Source of the DNA: a virus
Direction: 5' to 3' (one strand)
IMG/VR virus record: IMGVR_UViG_3300020182_000180
Span: 1-24,721 of that record
Length of the DNA stretch: 24,721 nt
Notes under the pieces: model-generated
What the model saw: only the letters and a program-made list of their open reading frames with translations
Told to the model about the DNA's origin: nothing
Database searches by the model: none
Shown: positions 21,341-24,721 of the stretch, one piece after another
How positions within the stretch are numbered: position 1 is the stretch's first letter
How the letters are laid out: each line of letters opens with the position of its first letter
Program-made: the position numbers and the translations under genes

Positions 21341-22654
21341 TTAGTCCAGAATGTTGTCTACACGCATGATACGGTAGTACTGGTTAGTCTTAACAGCTGC
21401 TAGACCATTTGCAGGAGTTGCACCTACGTATGGGTTTGATGCCATTCCGTAACGAGTTTTGAACCCGATACGTGGTTGGAAATCATTTTCGCCAACTGCA
21501 CGAACCATTGTTAATGGTACGTATGGACAGTAGAATACACCTGCGTCATATGGGTTTGTACCCTTATAACCTACAGTGATGTAATCAGTTGTTGCATATG
21601 GATCGATGTACACTTTTGTACGTCCATTAAGAACACCAGCAAATGTATTGCCTGTGTCATCTACTTGCAAGTTAACTGACATTGCAGGAGTGTAATCCAA
21701 CATACCAGAAGCTGTTAGTGCTGTAGCAACATCTGATGAACAGATTACTACGTTACCTTTACCTCTACGTGTGTCTTTTGCGATTTGGTTAGCTTCACGC
21801 TCTAACTGTACAACTAGACCTTTGAACTTCTCAGCTGACCAACGACCGTCTGCATCTGATGCAAGATCGAAGATACCTGCAGTTGTGATGTTTCCAGTTG
21901 TCGCACCAGTTTTAGCTTGGCTGTTGATTGTACGAATTACTTCGCGGTTAATCTCAGCTAAGATTTCTGTTGACAAGATGTTAGCTAATTCTGTTTCAGC
22001 GTCTAAGCCGTGAATTGCTTTCAAGTCTTGTGCTAGTTCTAGTGTGTATTCAGCTTTCAATGCACGTGATTGCGCTGTCACTGTTGATTTCTCAATTGTG
22101 AAGCCCATTTCAGCAAATGCTGATTCACCAGTTGTGCCTAATTGCTCTGCATTTGCAGTAGTCATGCCACCACCAAATGTTGGAGCTGAACCAGCTGAGT
22201 CAACAGCAGCTAAAGTACCTAGACCAGATGGGTCTGCACCTTGTGTGCCAGCAGAGTCGCCTGAGAAACCAGAGATGGCTTCGCCGAACAATGCTTCGTC
22301 GTTTACAGACGCGCCAGCACGTGCTGTTTTGTACTTAGACTTCATTGAGAAGATTAAGCCTGTTGGACCTGACATTGGCTGCACACCACATACGTCATAT
22401 GCCATCATGTTTGGCATAGCACGACGTACTAGTGAGATTAGTACAGGGTTCCAGTTAGCAGCAACTGATGTGTTGTTTGCAGCTGCATCTTCTGTAAGCA
22501 TGTGGTTTTGAGCAGCTTGCTCACCTAATGCTTTTTCTGTGTTTTCAAGAATAACAGCTGTTACGCTGCGCTTGTGGTTGTCTGAGATTTTGCCTGCAGT
22601 ATCTTCATTTAATACTGGAGACCATTTCTCAACGAGACGATCATATGAATCCAT
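21341..22654 (-). CDS. 23: Major capsid protein, T4 gp23-like
   Basis: gp23 builds the hexamers of the head. The 437 residues are shorter than T4 gp23 (521) but typical of marine T4-like phages. Landmarks are MPNMMAYDVCGVQPMSGPTG, IFSMKSKYK, FKGLVVQLEREANQIAKDTR and RGKGNVVICSSDVA, then VYIDPYATTDYITVGYKG and GVFYCPYVPLTMVRAV. The N-terminal 55 residues are a delta region that the gp21 protease should remove: LTE at 53-55 fits the I/L-x-E cleavage rule. The start has a strong AAGGAGA site. It follows gp22 with a 12-base gap and ends before the interleaved terminators. Confidence 0.97.
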   Translation of the reverse strand: MDSYDRLVEKWSPVLNEDTAGKISDNHKRSVTAVILENTEKALGEQAAQNHMLTEDAAANNTSVAANWNPVLISLVRRAMPNMMAYDVCGVQPMSGPTGLIFSMKSKYKTARAGASVNDEALFGEAISGFSGDSAGTQGADPSGLGTLAAVDSAGSAPTFGGGMTTANAEQLGTTGESAFAEMGFTIEKSTVTAQSRALKAEYTLELAQDLKAIHGLDAETELANILSTEILAEINREVIRTINSQAKTGATTGNITTAGIFDLASDADGRWSAEKFKGLVVQLEREANQIAKDTRRGKGNVVICSSDVATALTASGMLDYTPAMSVNLQVDDTGNTFAGVLNGRTKVYIDPYATTDYITVGYKGTNPYDAGVFYCPYVPLTMVRAVGENDFQPRIGFKTRYGMASNPYVGATPANGLAAVKTNQYYRIMRVDNILD

Positions 22655-22666
22655 TATTGGATCTCC

Positions 22667-23608
22667 TTACTTATTTGCTTTTCTGATTGCTTGTAGGTAC
22701 GATTCCATCATTGGAGATGCATTTACTTCAGTATCATCTGAAGCGTCTGTATCCTCTACGATAGATTCCGCGGTTTTTACTTTTGAAAAATATGACTCTT
22801 TAAGTGTCGCTACTTTCTGTGAGAAAGATGCTTCGCTTTCAAAATCGATAGATTCTGCAAGTGATGTTAGCTTTTCGACTTGTGTATCAGCTAGATCTTT
22901 AGACGATTCGCGAATGATCGCTGCACGTTTATATGATACTAACTCTTCCGCAAGTTCCATAGCATTTGATGTTGCTTCATTGACTTGTGCTTCTAAAGCT
23001 TCGTTGGTTGTAGCCAACTCGTCAACTAGGTCAACTTTGGATTCAGGTACTTCGACATAAGATTCTACAAATAGATCTTTCAAGCTATTCATGAAACCTT
23101 CTGCAATCTCAGCACGTAGGCCAGATTGGATTGCAACTTTGTTGTCTTCTACCCATTGTTCAACTACATAATTAAGGTAGCTATCTACTTTCTCAACAAG
23201 ATCAGTTTTCGTTGTTGCGACTTCTTCTGCTAATTGCTCAGCATATTCTGCCTCTAAACGATCTACTTCTTCTGAGATCTTAGATTTTACCGCTGCTTCA
23301 AAGATTACTGCCGTTTTAGCTTTAAACTCTTCTGAAAGAGTAGCTTCAGATTCCACCAGAGCGTTTAGGTCTTCACTAAAATCTCCATCGAACTGTACGT
23401 CTTCTGCCTTCATGCCAGGTGCCGGAGCAACTTTCTTTTGCATTGGTTCACTGTTCTTCTTGTCCCCTTTACGAGCTTTCGCTTTGGGACCAGCGTCTTC
23501 AGCTTTGTCAACGCTTGCCACACTTTGTGCTTCAGCGTTTTTTGGATCGTGAGCTTCTTCGATTCCCTCGTCGAGCTCTACATCCTGGTCTACTAATTGA
23601 TCAGCCAT
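22667..23608 (-). CDS. 22: Prohead core scaffolding protein, T4 gp22-like
   Basis: gp22 is the main internal scaffold of the prohead and is cut to small peptides by gp21 during maturation. The 313 residues are very acidic, Ala/Glu/Val/Ser-rich and helical. The N-terminus is low-complexity (DQDVELDEGIEEAH, then a Lys-rich stretch near PKAKARKGDKKN). The conserved C-terminal part contains LVSYKRAAIIRESSKDLADT, KLTSLAESIDFESEASFSQK and the end MMESYLQAIRKANK. Several L/I-x-E sites could be cut. It lies between protease and capsid genes, as in T4, with AGGAGA before the start. Confidence 0.93.
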   Translation of the reverse strand: MADQLVDQDVELDEGIEEAHDPKNAEAQSVASVDKAEDAGPKAKARKGDKKNSEPMQKKVAPAPGMKAEDVQFDGDFSEDLNALVESEATLSEEFKAKTAVIFEAAVKSKISEEVDRLEAEYAEQLAEEVATTKTDLVEKVDSYLNYVVEQWVEDNKVAIQSGLRAEIAEGFMNSLKDLFVESYVEVPESKVDLVDELATTNEALEAQVNEATSNAMELAEELVSYKRAAIIRESSKDLADTQVEKLTSLAESIDFESEASFSQKVATLKESYFSKVKTAESIVEDTDASDDTEVNASPMMESYLQAIRKANK

Positions 23609-23622
23609 GATTGACTCTCCTA

Positions 23623-24282
23623 TTATATTTTGGATTTCATTAACGAGAGGAAATTCTTAAACTCACGCGTCTGAGTCTCATAGAGATCAGCACGTGGAGC
23701 CTTCTTAATTTCAGTCTCCATTCTTTCAATTACTTGAGATTCAATAATGCCATTGTTCCAAATCCATTCTACACCTTCCATTATTCCATTAACAAAAGCT
23801 GTTGGTGCTGATGGATCTTGCACGATATCAACCGTGTTAAGAACGAAGTCGTCTTTGACGAACATTATGCCATTTTTTTCCTCAAGGCTACCCATACCAC
23901 GAGTTGACACTCCTAGTTGTACACCACCTTCAAGTAAACCTTTTACAATATTACCCATTGGAGTATCCAATACTTGTGCCTTTCCTACAACATCATTCCC
24001 TTTCCAAGAAAGTTCTGTGATCTTGTGTGAAACTTTATCCAGATTTACAGTCGGTCCTTCTGGGTGATTCAACTCACCTACCGCTCTGTTCTGGGAAACT
24101 TGTTCTGTAACGTATTTATCTACCGCGCCTTCCATTATGGCTTTAGGATATATACGTCCATTTCTATTCTTTGATTCGGCTTGCATGAACACACCTTCAA
24201 TGAAGTGATTCTTAGAACCATCTTCTTTAGCTTCCACAATGCATTCAATGCCTTGTTCGTTATATTCTGCTATCAATTTCAT
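23623..24282 (-). CDS. 21: Prohead core protease, T4 gp21-like
   Basis: gp21 is a serine protease that degrades the scaffold and trims capsid proteins. The 219 residues (T4: 212) include the prohead-protease pattern: GVFMQAESKNRNGRIYPKAI at 30-49, GELNHPEGPTV with catalytic His73, and LGVSTRGMGSL with nucleophile Ser126. FVLNTVDIVQDPSAPTAFV lies after it, and ends of this type of protease are usually removed by self-cleavage. The ATG at 24282 has AGGA upstream, and two tandem late promoter boxes precede it, so it heads the gp21-gp22-gp23 late unit. Confidence 0.95.
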   Translation of the reverse strand: MKLIAEYNEQGIECIVEAKEDGSKNHFIEGVFMQAESKNRNGRIYPKAIMEGAVDKYVTEQVSQNRAVGELNHPEGPTVNLDKVSHKITELSWKGNDVVGKAQVLDTPMGNIVKGLLEGGVQLGVSTRGMGSLEEKNGIMFVKDDFVLNTVDIVQDPSAPTAFVNGIMEGVEWIWNNGIIESQVIERMETEIKKAPRADLYETQTREFKNFLSLMKSKI

Positions 24283-24304
24283 GTTCTTGCGTCCTAATAT
24301 GTTC

Positions 24305-24321
24305 TATTTATACTATTTATA
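24305..24321 (-). promoter_or_regulatory. Tandem T4-type late promoter boxes before gp21
   Basis: Two exact TATAAATA boxes lie at 24314-24321 and 24305-24312 on the minus strand, one base apart, between the stop of the upstream gene and gp21. The second is 23 bases before the gp21 ATG. Both match the consensus used by gp55 in T4. Confidence 0.72.
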
Positions 24322-24338
24322 TACTTTAAAAGTTGGCG

Positions 24339-24659
24339 TTATAACCAAATTCTTTGTGGTGCACCTGGAGTAACACCGTGTGTTTCATCTAGTGCTTCTA
24401 CAGCTTCTCTAACTTCATCACCTATTAAACGGATATTCACATGCCAACCATCTAAGGCTTGCATCTCAGGATACTCCATGTCATTATCATCTGTCAGTGT
24501 ATTGCCTGTAGGTTCACTTAGTGTTCCCACAACATCAATAGCATAGTTAGATGTGTTAGGTACAAACTCATCATCATTATAGAAGTCTGATAATACTGTA
24601 GTCATTGCGGCTTCGTTAGCTAACTTTAAATAAAAGTCAATCTTTATACTGTTATCCAT
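24339..24659 (-). CDS. Small structural-region protein upstream of gp21 (106 aa)
   Basis: I cannot name this family. I chose the ATG at 24659, whose first bases overlap the stop of the upstream gene (ATGGATAA); longer forms would read through the coding end of that gene in another frame. The product starts MDNSIKIDFYLKLANEAAM and contains a beta-rich middle (SNYAIDVVGTLSEPTGNTL) and DGWHVNIRLIGDEV, ending TPGAPQRIWL. It looks soluble and acidic. T4 has prohead core genes 67 and 68 between 20 and 21, so a head-related role fits the place, but the sequence does not show it. The late boxes for gp21 follow its stop. Confidence 0.75.
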   Translation of the reverse strand: MDNSIKIDFYLKLANEAAMTTVLSDFYNDDEFVPNTSNYAIDVVGTLSEPTGNTLTDDNDMEYPEMQALDGWHVNIRLIGDEVREAVEALDETHGVTPGAPQRIWL

Positions 24660-24721
24660 CTGAATCTGAATACTGATCTGGGAATTGTTCTTCATGTGCT
24701 GCAAGCATTAATGCCTCAGTA
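24652..24721 (-). CDS. C-terminal end of an upstream gene, 5' part outside window
   Basis: The last 22 codons of a gene entering from the right end are visible, reading TEALMLAAHEEQFPDQYSDS and then DG before TAA at 24652-24654. The acidic end and its place just before the 106-residue gene and gp21 suggest a small head or prohead gene, perhaps in the position of T4 gp67. The overlap with the next gene's ATG (8 bases) supports the reading frame. Nothing more can be said without the upstream sequence. Confidence 0.65.
   Translation of the reverse strand, partial: TEALMLAAHEEQFPDQYSDSDG

Noticed and set aside
22044-23060. Two long plus-strand frames (155 and 173 codons) opposite gp22 and gp23
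   Set aside because: They are complements of well-identified head genes, rich in Ser and Ala as expected from antisense reading, and have no promoter or ribosome site.
1-24721. tRNA genes, CRISPR arrays, insertion sequences, integrase or attachment sites
   Set aside because: Gaps between genes are too short for most of these and none shows the expected folds, repeats or protein motifs.

Overview
The window is a 24.7-kb segment of a T4-like myovirus genome. It is AT-rich and very densely packed, and 34 of the 35 genes I call lie on the minus strand. It carries the T4 core replication, recombination and late-transcription genes: DNA polymerase gp43, clamp gp45, clamp loader gp44/gp62, RegA, helicase gp41, UvsX, UvsY, UvsW, gp46/gp47 and sigma factor gp55. 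It also carries the head genes for protease gp21, scaffold gp22 and major capsid protein gp23. The gene order and the accessory genes (ThyX, Hsp20, a QueD-like protein, sugar-nucleotide enzymes) resemble marine T4-like phages such as cyanophages and pelagiphages more than coliphage T4. No photosynthesis gene is present, and a DUF1127 gene points weakly to a proteobacterial host. I see no tRNA, CRISPR array, insertion sequence or integrase. No gene-free stretch exceeds about 130 bases.

Layout, read in the direction of minus-strand transcription (high to low coordinate). (1) 24.7-20.2 kb, morphogenesis: end of an upstream gene, a small conserved-looking protein, gp21, gp22, gp23, then a tail protein next to uvsY. 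TATAAATA late-promoter boxes precede gp21 and the tail protein. One plus-strand gene (20913-21275) is inserted here with its own sigma70-type promoter and an interleaved pair of convergent terminators. (2) 20.2-17.2 kb: uvsY, uvsW, an Sm-like protein and a protein with an ATP-grasp-like motif pattern. (3) 17.1-12.1 kb: a divergent promoter pair, then gp55, a sugar-nucleotide epimerase, gp47, gp46, gp45 and a small protein. (4) 12.05-9.76 kb: gp44, a DexA-like exonuclease, gp62 and regA. (5) 9.66-8.83 kb: a mini-operon of Hsp20, a DUF1127 protein and a 56-residue protein, with a palindrome-overlapped promoter and a terminator. (6) 8.74 kb to the left end: gp43, an archaeo-eukaryotic-type (AEP) primase candidate, a 48-residue very basic protein, a small membrane protein, a short nucleotide-sugar dehydrogenase, uvsX, a small protein in the gp40 position, gp41, thyX, a small protein and a divergent QueD-like protein running off the edge.

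Regulation can be read from the sequence. Early and middle genes are served by host sigma70-like promoters with exactly 17 bp between the boxes, several with CTGTTG at the start of the -35 region. Late genes carry TATAAATA boxes expected to be used by the phage's own gp55. Genes are mostly coupled by ATGA or TAATG overlaps, and some begin with TTG or GTG. The observations most worth following are the AEP-type primase in a T4 replisome, the ATP-grasp-like and Sm-like pair beside gp55/uvsW, the Hsp20/DUF1127 cassette with its palindrome and 5' hairpin, and the orphan plus-strand promoter in the divergent pair upstream of gp55.
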